Origin: Paraescarpia echinospica | Taxonomy: Eukaryota; Annelida; Polychaeta; Sabellida; Siboglinidae | Length of the DNA stretch: 64,000 nucleotides | Reading direction: 5' to 3' | Assembly: GCA_020002185.1 (NCBI GenBank) | Contig: CM034543.1 | Coordinates: 29,058,572-29,122,571, forward strand | Part shown: positions 1 to 12,800 of the stretch, piece after piece | Position numbering within the stretch: the first letter of the stretch is position 1 | How the letters are laid out: each line of letters starts with the position of its first letter | Notes under the pieces: model-generated | What the model saw: the letters and a program-made list of their open reading frames with translations, nothing else | Database searches by the model: none | What the model was told of the DNA's origin: nothing | Program-made: the position numbers and the translations under genes

Positions 1-600
1 AATAAACCAAGGGCAACTGTTATCACCATTACAGTATTTGGATCTTAACTTTACAGCAGTGGCGCACTAAGTTTATTACCAACTAACTTACACCCTCCAG
101 TGAAGCAATAAACCAAAGGCAACTGTTATCACCATTACAGTATTTGGATCTTAACTTTACAGCAGTGGCACACTTGGTTTATTACCAACTAACTTACACC
201 CTCCAGTGGAGCAATAAACCAGTAGCAGCTGTTATCACCGTTACGGTATTTGGATCTTAACTTTACAACAGTGGCACACTCAGTTTATTACCAACTGATT
301 TACACCCTCCAGTGGAGCAATAAACCAAGGGCAACTGTTATCACTGTTACAATATTTGAATCTTAACTTTACAACAGTGGCGCACTCAGTTTATTATCAA
401 CTGATTTACACCCTCCAGTGGAGAAATAAACATAGGGCGACTGTTATCACCATTACAGTACTGGGATCTTATCTTTACAACAGTGGTGCACACAGTTTAT
501 TACCAACTAACTTACACCCTCCAGTGGAGAAATAAACAAAGGGCGACAGTTATCACCATTACAGTATTTGGATCTTAACTTTACAACAGTGGCACACTCA
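1..600. repeat. 106-bp tandem repeat, about 5.7 copies
   Basis: The phrase aataaaccaagggcaactg recurs at 1, 107 and so on with period 106. Units contain cagtttattaccaactaac and caccctccagtgg and differ by a few bases. It runs off the left edge and lies in an intron of the OTUD4-like gene. Confidence 0.93.
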
Positions 601-671
601 GGGGACCATCTCGTCATACCATTTGTTCACTGAAAATGTAAATAATACTAAATAACTATAGTTGTGTTTTT

Positions 672-805
672 AAATACATCGCCAATTGGTAGATCAGAGG
701 CCAGTGATCCAAGGAAGGGAATGAGCATAGAAAGAGGCGGTTGGGAGGAGATGCACTTACTGTGCCGCCAAGTTAGCATATTAGTGTGTAGATGATGTGG
801 CTGTT
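672..805 (-). mobile_element. SINE-like repeat, family A, truncated copy
   Basis: It matches 40862-40990 in the same orientation: shared blocks caattggtaga, cagaggcca, ggaagg-aatga and gggaggagat. The fuller copy has a tRNA-like head on its far side; this one lacks it. It stops just before the 818 splice acceptor. Confidence 0.65.
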
Positions 806-817
806 GTTGTTTTGTAG

Positions 818-867
818 AACAAGGCGACACAGAGGAGCCACAGTTTGTGCCAGGCGACAAATGTCAG
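818..867 (+). CDS. OTUD4: OTUD4-like exon: start of Tudor domain
   Basis: The acceptor ttgttttgtag and donor CAG|gttagt bound 50 bases that read QFVPGDKCQ, the family's first Tudor strand. It enters with two bases of a split codon and ends in phase 0, which fits the next exon exactly. The preceding exon is outside the window. A SINE-like repeat (about 672-805) ends just before the acceptor. Confidence 0.8.
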
Positions 868-3800
868 GTTAGTCTCACTTCCCGTTGTCACAGTCAATAT
901 TCCGTGTACTGTATTTGTGCTATTATGTTTACAGTAGACTCAACAAATATTTGAGACCGAGTCACAGAAATATGTAAAATTTTGCGTTCTAATAAGCGCA
1001 TGGATATGTACAACCATTTTCTGTGGTTCCCGGGTACAAACAAGTCATTTATGTATCTCACTTATGAGCAAAAGGATGTTAGAACACTGCAAAGTCTGAT
1101 CAGTTAGGTGGACCTTTCAATATTTGTTTGCATTGAAATAGAACGAATATAGTATTTTATTCAGTGCGCACACACACACACACACACAATGAAACACTAT
1201 TTTAGTTATTTTTTCACCTGGGTCTGCTAGAGTGTCATAGTGTCACATTTGACAAGGATTGCGTAACTTGAAACAATAGTACAGACACACAGTGTTGTGA
1301 ACAAATGTGCATAACTAGATACTGACACATGCTGGTGTCAGTTCTGGTTTATTTCTCACTCGAGTAGAAAATGCATTTCCTGTTATTACAAACTTTTTTA
1401 AAACATAATTATTTATATTCATCATAAAATTAGAAACTGAAGTTCAGATGTTATAATGCATGCACTTTAACATCACTGAGTTGACACGAAAGTAACAATC
1501 TCCAGGTGCTGAAGAGTTCCATATCTTCGTTCCTACTGACATGCTGAGGTACCAAAATCGGGTCACCAAAGAGAGTTCCTTGATACCATCTTATTGTTTC
1601 AATTTGTTCAACTCTGATCATCCAAACAAAGATGATATGTTTTGTGGTGATGACGCTGTGGTCACTTCACACTGGTCATTACGTTTGTTTGTTGACAGGT
1701 GACTTTGACCGAGCATGCAAACAAGACGTTCAACGCCCACATCCAGGAGTTGGCCCCGTGTCATGGCCCAGTGACAGTGTTTGTTGAGGAACTTGGCGAA
1801 AAGTGAGTTCACATCAACGACATATTTACTTCCATGTGACCCCTCCACTGTGAACCTGGTATTGAGTCGCAAAGGCCTGTTCTTCTCATGGGCCAAAAAT
1901 AGCTGTCTTGGTCATGTTCCATCAATTTCGTGATTTTGGCAGAAATGCATACTTAATAATCTAATCTTTCAACGTCTAGTTTGTTTTCCTCAACAAATAA
2001 TCCAAAACGTTTAGAATACATGCAATTACAAATATGCATATTATAAAATAATAGATGATATGAGTCAATATGACCTCGTTTCTCAAGACGTCTCTTTGTA
2101 AAATGTTGCTAAATTTTAGCAATAAATAAAAAACTACTGAAGGTGCTACTTATTACATGAGTGTCAATACCCCAGAAACACTGAAGTTGAGCTGAGCCAA
2201 TAATGTTGTATTATCGTCACCCATCAATTATGTTCAATGATGAAACTAACCTACTGAGATATCATATTTAGGCAAAAATATGGAGTCAGTTTTGCCATAA
2301 GAAGTACACAAGACACCGAATTAACATCTTGTGGTAGCTGCCTATATTTACCACTAAAACAGCAAAATCGAGGCACGGTGAAGCCCTAAAGTTCAGAAGT
2401 GAAGGGAACGCACTGTGGAGAAGACGTTGCTAAACAAAGTTTCATTTCAGCCAACTGTGCCTCATCACTTGTAATGTTTGGGAAGTAGAAGTAATTATTT
2501 GAATACAGAGAACCGTGTGAGAATGGTCGGATGGATAATTATAATGGCATTTCTTGTGACTGCTCTTTGATGTGGGGCGCAGGTGTTTGTGCATCATGAC
2601 ATGTTCATGGTTGTCGCAATATGACCAGCCAAAGACAAACTACAGCTCTACAACTATTTCAGTGAACATTGTGAGGGTGTCTGCCAGGGTTAGTGTAGTC
2701 AACTGCCACCCCTGGCTTGCGAGGGTGTCCTGCCAGTGTTAATGTAGTCAACTACAACCCCTGGCTTGCGAGGGTGTCTGCCGGGGTTAGTGTAGTCAAC
2801 TACCACCCCTGGCTTGCTAGGGTGTCTGCCAGGGTTAGTGTAGTCAACTACCACCCCTGGCTTGCGAGTGTGTCTGCCAGGGTTAGTGTAGTCAACTACC
2901 ACCCTGGCTTGTGAGGGTGTCTGCCAGGGTTAGTGTAGTCAACTACCACCCTTGCTTGCGAGAGTGTCTGCCAGTGTTAATGTAGTCAACTACCACCCCT
3001 GGCTTGCAAGATACTGTCTAGTCATACTGCCTGGTCATGGATGTTCTAGAATGAGTTGTTCTGTTTCAGACACCAAGTCCCTCTCTCTAGTCTGACGGCT
3101 CTGCCACAAACACACAAGAACCTTGCAAGTGAGTCATTTTGCAAGTTCTCAGAGAATCCGCCACAATTTAATCACATTCAAAGTGATAAATACTCACTGT
3201 TTTGACACCCTATAAAATGACTGAACAAGTGTAACCAGTAGGTGCATTATATGTACAAAGACAGTTCAAACTCACTTAATGGTCACCTCAGTAATACAGC
3301 CACCTCAGTAATACAGCCACATCAGTAATACAGCCACCTCAGTAATACACCCACCTCAGTAATACAGCCACATCAATAATACAGCCACCTTAGTAATACA
3401 GCCACCTCAGTAATACAGCCACATCAATAATACAGCCACATCAGTAATACAGCCACCTCAGTAATACACCCACCTCAGTAATACAGCCACATCAATAATA
3501 CAGCCACCTCAGTAATACAGCCACATCAATAATACAGCCACCTCAGTAATACAGCCACATCAGTAATACAACCACATCAGTAATACAGCCACCTCAGTAA
3601 TACAGCCACCTCAGTAATACAGCCACCTCAGTATTACAGCCACCTCAGTAATACAGCCACATCAGTAATACAGCCACCTCAGTAATACAGCCACATCAAT
3701 AATACAGCCACCTCAGTAATACAGCCACCTCAGTAATACAGCCACCTCAGTAATACAGCCACCTCAGTAATACAGCCACATCAATAATACAGCCACATCA

Positions 3801-6800
3801 GTAATACAGCCACCTCAGTAATACAGCCACATCAATAATACAGCCACCTCAGTAATACAGCCACCTCAGTAATACAGCCACATCAGTAATACAGCCACAT
3901 CAGTAATACACCCACCTCAGTAATACAGCCACCTCAGTAATACATACAATGTAAGAAATAGGTAGTTTGAGATAAAGATGTGCTGTGTTCATCAAATCAC
4001 CCTTTATTTAGTTCACTCGTTGTTTTTTCAGGTCGAGACTGGATGCTAACAACTGGCAAGAACTACAGACAGTTGTCTGGCTACTACCAGAAAGCTCCAC
4101 TTTCTGATCTAGGTATGACACTGCAACTTGTTTATGATTATTACAAAGTTGTTTACCTGTTGCTATCACTGTAATCATTACACTGTTGTTTAACTGTTGA
4201 CTCTGTTGTAATCATTACAATGGTGTTTCACTGTTGAGACTAGTAGTCATTACAATGGTGTTTCACTGTTGAGGCCGCAGTAGTCATTACAATGTTGTTT
4301 AACTGTTGATTCTACTGGAATCATAATGTCAAATTGTTGACTACTGGAATTATTACAATACTGTCAAATTGTCGACTCTACTTGTATCATTACAATATTG
4401 TCAAACTGTCTACTCCATTGGAATCATTACGCAATTGTTAAACTGTTCAGTGTACTGTAATCATTGCAATACTGTCAAACTGTCTACTCCACTGGAATCA
4501 TTATGCAGTTGTTAAACTGTTCACTGTACTGGAATCATTACAATTATGTTAAACTGTTCACTGTACTGTAATCATTACAATTATGTTAAACTGTTGGTTT
4601 GACTATGAACACGACAATGTTAAAACGTCAGTCCTCTTGTAATAAGTACCATGTCAGCAATGTTGTTTCTTGGATGATTTGGTGTCATGCGAAGTAAACT
4701 AAGTCTATGTTACATTGTCATACAGAGCCTCAGGGAGCCAACAGGAAGAGACGAGGCCGTAGAAAGGTACGTTGTGACAGGGCAGTTTCTTTCTAATTTG
4801 AGTAGATATAGTATCTTTCTTCTGATGAAGTAGTCATATTTTGATTCTGTCTGATATTAGCAGACTGACTTGATTACGAATCTACCAAGATATAGAATGG
4901 CCCTGATTGGTGTCATCTCAAAATTGAGTAGCTGGGACATCTTTTAGACAAATTCAACACTTGAAAAGATTAGTAACTGACAGCATGCTTCGACTAGGAT
5001 TGTCGTTATTACAGAGAGTTTGACACTGAAAATTTGAGAATCTTGCTCAAAACTGGGGTATTGTATGACCGCTGTCAGAAATATCATAATTTAAAAAATG
5101 TGAAAATACAGCTTTATTTTTGGTTCCAATTCTGGCCACAGGAGGTCTCAGTGCTGGTGCCGATGAAGCATGAGGTTGGAATGCCACCACGACCCTCTCG
5201 CCACATTCCAGAGGGATTTGATCGGGGAACACATCTGAGTCGATCTGCTTGGTGAGGAAGTGTCTTAATGTATAACTTTAAATGTATTTTTACATTGTTT
5301 TTAAATATTAAAGATATTTTGCAAGATAATCACACAATATGTGTAACAAAATATTATATTCCTTCTGGTATTACTGTTGCTTGCTAACCTTTTTGGTTAA
5401 ATGACTACCATTTTTTCTTTGGATGATTATTTTGCACGAGAAACTGGAGTGATTGTGAGATTATTTTGGACAAGAAACTGAAGTGATTGTGTGATTACTT
5501 TGGTCGAGAAACTGAAGTGATTGTGAGATTACTTTGGATAAGAAACTGGAGTGATTGTGAGATTACTTTGGATGAGAAACTGAAGTGATTGTGAGATTAC
5601 TTTGGATAAGAAACTGAAGTGATTGTGAGATTACTTTGGATAAGAAACTGAAGTGATTGTGAGATTACTTTGGATAAGAAACTGGAGTGATTGTGAGATT
5701 ACTTTGGATAAGAAACTGGAGTGATTGTGAGATTACTTTGGATAAGAAACTGAAGTGATTGTGAGATTACTTTGGATGAGACACTGGAGTGATTGTGAGA
5801 TTACTTTGGATAAGAAACTGAAGTGATTGTGAGATTACTTTGGATAAGAAACTGGAGTGATTGTGAGATTACTTTGGATAAGAAACTGAAGTAATTGTGA
5901 GATCACTTTGGATAAGAAACTGAAGTGATTGTGAGATTACTTTGGATAAGAAACTGAAGTGATTGTGAGATCACTTTGGATAAGAAACTGAAGTGATTGT
6001 GAGATCACTTTGGATAAGAAACTGAAGTGATTGTGAGATTACTTTGGATAAGAAACTGAAGTGACTGTGAGATTACTTTGGATAAGAAACTGGAGTGATT
6101 GTGAGATAACTTTGGATGAGAAACTGGAGTGATTGTGAGATTACTTTGGATGAGAAACTGCAGTGATTGTGAGATTACTTTGGATGAGAAACTGAAGTGA
6201 TTGTGAGATTACTTTGGATGAGAAACTGAAGTGATTGTGAGATTACTTTGGATGAGAAACTGAAGTGATTGTGAGGTTACTTTGGATGAGAAAATGAAGT
6301 GATTGTGAGATTACTTTGGATAAGAAACTGGAGTGATTGTGAGATTACTTTGGATGAGGAACTGGAGTGATTGTGAGATTACTTTGGATGAGAAACTGGA
6401 GTGATGGTGAGATTACTTTGGATGAGAAACTGGAGTGATTGTGAGATTGTTTTACACATTTCAGCAGCCATGGCTGTGTACAGTTTCGGCCGCCCTACGG
6501 AGGACGTCAGGCGATCAATGCTGCCGGACATCCCCTCAAGGGGGCAGCACTGGAGGACAGGTGCGTGACATGTTTGTTTCAACAGACTGTAGTAGACGTA
6601 GTCTGTCGATGTGTCTTTACCTGCTCCTAGCTGTCTTCGGTGTTGTTGTACTTGTGTGGTATGCACTGCCATGGCTGTAAGGTTTCTGCTGTGAATGCTG
6701 GTCCCTGCTTCAATCCATACTGTCAAATGCAAGATTCCTGTCTCAATTAAAGCTGCATTCTGGGTTAAAATACCACTTTTACAGTTTTTAAGAAAGTATG

Positions 6801-9800
6801 CACAACATGAACTTGTTTGTCTGGCCAGTGGAATTATAAACATAGGGCATTCAGATAGAAATTGTTCATCCTTGGCGCTATGTTATTTTAAAATTGTATA
6901 TTATGTGAACAAAAGTTGATATGACGTTAAGGAATATGTGATATATATACATACATACGAATATATATATATATATAGTGTATAGTGTATGGAGCAGGTT
7001 GATTTATGGAAAATTTGTATTTAAAAGATAGATGAGCTAAGAATGCAACTTTAGAATACTTTATCAACCCATAATCAGACACAAGTGATTCATGGTTATG
7101 AAGGCTCCTCTGGAGTCAGGCTTCTAAGGATGTATACATGCTGTAGAAGTGTAGTCTATTTGAGGTAGTACAGCCATGCTATAGATGGCAATGCATGTGG
7201 AGTCTTGTGTGTTCTACGCCACCCATGGTAGCTATTCTAGTAAACAATATAAGTTTGCCTTCTTTCCATTGACTGTTTTTGCTAGATGAAAGCTTATGGC
7301 GGGTTCCTATAACTACGGTAACTGTCTACGAAAGATGGCAACTCTTCTGTTAGGTAGTATAGTACAACTTTATTAACCTGAACTTTGATACGTCAAATAC
7401 CCAATAACAACAACAACTCAAACCAGGAGTTGCCTGGGGTCCGTTCCACCAAGATAACGACCTCATCAGAAAACCCATTATTAAACAGAATCCATTATTA
7501 AGTTTAAGGAGATTTTTTTTAAACAAAGCCCGCCTCCATATCACAGAGGACACTATTTCCGTGACACACCAGCAGACGTATCCTAGTGGTGTGTCCTGGT
7601 GTTGACAGTTTTCAGTGTACAATATTGAAATAAATTTTAAAGAGCAAACTTGAGCTTGTGAGTGTAAGAATAAAGTGAAGTGGACCCCAGTGCCTGAGAG
7701 GATGTACTGCCTTATATAATCACAACAGCCGGAATACATACAAACAGGTTGTTTGCCCAGTCCCTGCAATGTTGAATTAGCAAAGTTGTACCGTAGGTAG
7801 TATTTACAGGGTGTGTGTGCATGGGCCTAAATTGAATCATGAATTTTCAAGGCTTCGAACAAGTCTTGAAACAAGATTTTTATTCTTAGATTTGATTTAG
7901 GCAAAACCATTGGCTGTATTTCAATAAAGTTGGAGTGGACTGTACAAAACTATAAGCTTCTTTAACAAAATTATACATTTTGAACACCAAATAAATAAGT
8001 TTGCAATGCCCAATACAACATATGACGATTTGTATTGGTTAAAAATAACGTTAATAAGCATCTAGCATTGATTCCCCCCATGAGTATGTGGTGTAGGACT
8101 TGTTTACAATCCAACATTGCTGTTAGCATCAATAACATTTCATTCACTAGATGCGCCAATGTATCAATTTATTTTCCTTGTGAACGTGTCGATGACCAAA
8201 CCACCCCCATCCTTAGATAATGCTACACATTGTTTGAGATTTTGTGAACTACCCTTAGGCTTAGTTGCCCCTAAGCCACACACACCCTGATTGTGTTCTG
8301 CGTAGCTGCGTCGTAGTTGTGTGGTGCTAGTCGGTGTTGTTTCCAGCAGCCTACGCTTCCTCTCTCTACGTGACCGCTGTGGCTTCTACAAAACTAATGT
8401 CAACCATGCCTGGAGTTATCCGCCCCATCCTCGATTTGATCGCCGTCTCTGCAGGTACCGCCCTCGCCTCTGTTACCCAGGCTCCGTTCAAAGGCGCCAC
8501 TCTCTTATTATCCTGGGAACGTTCTCCTTTTCGTGATGAAAATTATTGGTTACCTTGAATCAGTGTAACTAATTAAATTGAATCATGTTATGTCATCAAA
8601 TACAAGCAATTGTTTTCAGTTGAGACAAAGCAATTAAACCAACTCTAAGGTAGCTGCACTGGGTATCATGTCAGTTGATTTCTTTATTTTTATCTTCATA
8701 GAACATTAGTAGGTGTCAATATGAACATGTGTACTATTAAAAAAACCAAGGCACTAACACCATATGTCGCCAATCAGTCCTTTAAAAACTAGTATTTTTA
8801 GTGTGTGTGGAAAGTCCCTTTTCAGATTCTTGGAAACTGACGATGTTTCCATAGTGACGATTACGTGTGCGTCAGCCCAGTTCAAACATAAATTCATTCA
8901 CCATGAATGCAGATCATAATTGTCTGGTTATTCTCATGCCACTATGCTGTTGTATTATAAATACCTAAATGCATCACGCTGTCAAATCACCAAATACTGG
9001 CGGTAGTTTTGTTTATTCTCCGATAATGCCTGACCTCAGCCGCCATTTGGAATGTCACGTGACTGACCCCAGCAGATGTCGATCAATCTTGTCTACCACA
9101 ACAAGTTCAACACATGGCCCTTCGTAACACAATATCATGAGACAACTTGGCGGGAAAACCTTGGGGGGAAATCTCAGTAATAGAAGTGTCTGTTAAATCG
9201 TGTTGAAATAAGCCTATTTCTAAGCAAAAAACAAGCATCTGGTGACACTTATATTATCAGTAACAACCAGGAAGTATTACTTAATGTAACTTCTTATAAA
9301 AACTACAATACTTAAAAAGCCATAACATGGCAAATGAACTCGACTGGTATTTACCCAAGATTGCACGGGATGGTTTTATGTTTGGTGAAGGGGTCCTGCC
9401 AAAAATGCAGTACGGATTTTTGCTGTCTTTCAACATTGTAGCAACATGTTTATGAAGTTGTATGAAACTTAATATGCATTTGTTTACAAAAAAACCTGTG
9501 TGAATGTCAATAATATGTTTGTACTTACAACCATACAAATTGTTCTTTTGGGGAGTTTCTCAAAATGAAATAAAATGCCATTTTAAGGTGATTTTTGACA
9601 TATTTTTTAATTGTCTTTAAACACATTTAAATATCTCTAAACAACATAAAAATCAATTCTTTTTGGTCTGGAGTATTGTTCAGAATCTGAGGCAAACTCT
9701 GAGAACAAATGGTTAGCTTATCTTCAAAACTTATATTAGAAATGATTAATTCAAATGAAGCATATAATAGCTGACTGATGCAGCCACCTTAAGAATTGAT

Positions 9801-12800
9801 GTTTGGGGGAAAGTGCTAATAAGCAATGTGCTTCACCTTTCTCCCTTTCCATTTGAAGTTCAGCAGAAATTTATCATATATACATACATCTACTTTGTTC
9901 AATTGTTCAACTGGAAATAAAGAATAGAATTAATTTAAGATGACTAAGTCATGTAATACAAGCTTGTTTTGAAATAAACTTTTAAAAGAAAACTTGTGAA
10001 GTAACTATTTCAGTTGTATGGTTAAGCAGGGCTCAACATTTGTTAAATTATTCACTTCTCCGTACAATAATTCACTTGTCCAACAAAAAACTAACTTTCA
10101 ATACCTACTTGTCCGGAATCAGCGTACTAATAATGGTTAGTTATTTGTGCTGTAAATGGCTGAGATGTACATGTTCAACGGTTAATTCACTTGTCCCAGA
10201 CAGGGGGAACTTTCAAGCTCTGTTTATAAATCCTGCAGTTATGCCACAAAAAGTCTACAGACTTGGCTACAGATCTGACAAAGTATGTTTAGGAAATCAA
10301 TGATGTGTGTCTTTCTGTGTCCACCAGAGGGCAGCAGCATCATTACGGCAGTTCTCATCGTAGTCAGGCTGAGTCGAGTGTGAACAGTGACGGTGACGGT
10401 ACGAGCCGATCAAAGTCGGTGGAAGACTGCGTCACATTCGAAAATGTACCACAGCTGGACGAACTGCCACCTGGAGGCAGTGAAGGGCAACAGGAGTTCC
10501 CTGCACCACCGGTAGGTTTCGCCTGTCCTTATAATAACGTTTATTTGGTTGCTACGATGCATGGAATTTCTAGTTTTATTAAATGGAGATTGTCGTTACT
10601 TGGAGCCATCCTCTCGTGCTACGGTGGAAATTATTAGCAGGAAGTTGACTGGAGCAGTATTAGATTGCGTTGGTACCAAATGAACATGCTGAGTATAGAA
10701 CGGCTATTGCGGTTAGCCCCACCTGCCGCTGTAATACTGCCAGTGAAGGATGTTTACGTATAAACTGAATGTTTTGTTTAAAATTTGACAGTTTCATGGG
10801 TGCAGCAATCAAAGTGCGAACATGTTTTGGGCTTATTAAATGCAGTTTGGTAGGCTTTATGTAGTACACACCATTACCATTTTTATTCTAGTATCAAGAA
10901 CTTTATATTAAAAAATGAAGAACTGATGTTCTTTGTATAATGACCGTTCATGGTTTGTGCTGGATGACCATTAGAACTACCGGTAGTGTTGTTGTAGACT
11001 TGCGAGTGTTTCTTCCTGGCCTGGTTGACAGAGGCTGTGTTGTAGACTTGTGATTGTTTCTGGCCTGGTTGACAGAGGCTGTGTTTACTTGTAGAAAGGG
11101 CAGATGTACGGTGGAAGTCAGGGTCCGTATAGACAGCAGTGGGGCCACAGGTCCAACGGGAACTACCTGCAGGAACCCGGCAGTGGAGCAGCTGAACTTG
11201 GTAAGGAGTCGTCTCAAAGCTGTTGTTCCCATCTGATAATAATATAATGATGTGGTCTTATATAGTTCCGGTGTCTGCCTTTGACACTCGTAATACTTAC
11301 TCCATTCTTAGAGCTGCTTTATTTTAGCAGCAGCCAATGCAGTGTCCCCCTATGGGTTTTTGTAGACTGGGACCATTAGCTCTGTGAATCTGCGAAAGTT
11401 TTTTTTTATCCATTTTCCTGTCTGTGATATTTTCCTTTCCCTAGTATACACACCAGACAGAAGGGACTAGATTCTTTTGGTATCTCTTTTGAGAGACAGG
11501 CATTGCGGGGTGAACTAAATTTGCACAAGTTCCAAAATGGCAGCAGGTAGAAACGAATCACCATCCCTCGATTGGCAGTCTGGTTCTCTACAATGCGACC
11601 ACCGCTCCCTACTGTTTCGTGTCTATGCCAGGAATATAAAAGACCCCCAACCAGAGGAATAAATGTCTAACCTGTCGTTGACACATATAGCAGATGATCT
11701 CGGTGTATAAAACTAACAAACTTTGAGATTATACCCACAGATTGACCATTTGCAATACTATTTAATGCCTTGTTTACTGGTAGCATTAGAAAATAAATGA
11801 AAGTACAGTTATGGTGATTTCATAGAAATCATTTTTTTTTTATTATAGAAATTCAAATGAGATTATGTTCGTCACATTGATATTTCATTAATAAAAATAA
11901 GATTTCTGTCTTATCGCAGTCGTGGTTATCTGGACCGTGACCACAAACTTTGTAATAAAAGGTGACGTTGTGTTTGTACTTTGTAGAGGACCCTGCTGGA
12001 GTGGACATGTCTGGCCTGAGACTCGCTGAAAGAGGTGGGCAGTCAGTCACTTTAGGAGTCATCTCAAAACATTTATGGACACAGGCTCCTCATGAAATGT
12101 CATGTTTTAATTAACTGTCATATCTTAAAAATTACTTGTCCTATCTTGACCAAATGTGTAGCATATTAAGTCTATGTGAAAAGAAAGTCAGATATTAAGT
12201 ATTAATTTTCAAAATGGTAACCAGGTAATTCTTGGGAATGCCTGCAGTGGTGGTTTTGTGGAAAGTCCCATGAAACATTGAATTCACATATTTCCATTGT
12301 TGTTAGTTATTCTAAAAACAGTATATTAAGTTGTGCAATGCATTAGTTTTTATGAAAAAGAGTTAACACTTTTGATTTAAAAAAATTAAATATAATCTTT
12401 AAAAAAAAAATTATAAACAAATGTTAAAAATCATATTTTTCTGTTGCACTGTTTATTTAGTTAAACTACTTCATATCACAACATAGTATATTATTTGTTA
12501 GAACAAAACATAATACATATATTAGTAGGTTATAACAAAATCACAAATACTAAATTAATAACAAAATAAATAAAAACAAAAATATCAAAGCCTAGGTTTA
12601 TTGTACTGAGTGACCATTTATTTGAACTTTGACCTCTGATTGCTGCGGTTCTTTCAGAATGCGGAGCGGCGCATCCGGCAACCCAACCGATTCCCATACC
12701 ACAGCCAACGCCTAACCAACCCTACCCCCCAGACAGCGCCCCCTGCACTTCCCGATGCGACCAGGCCCCCCTCTCGGGGCCCTATTACCCCAACCACACC

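Noticed and set aside
3271..3945. CRISPR-like array
   Set aside because: Units follow each other with no unique spacers, in a eukaryotic intron; all arrays here are simple tandem repeats.
6435..6680. Plus-strand frame with hydrophobic end (VFGVVVLVWYALPWL)
   Set aside because: Wrong phase for the OTUD4-like exon at 6465-6560 and it reads into the intron.
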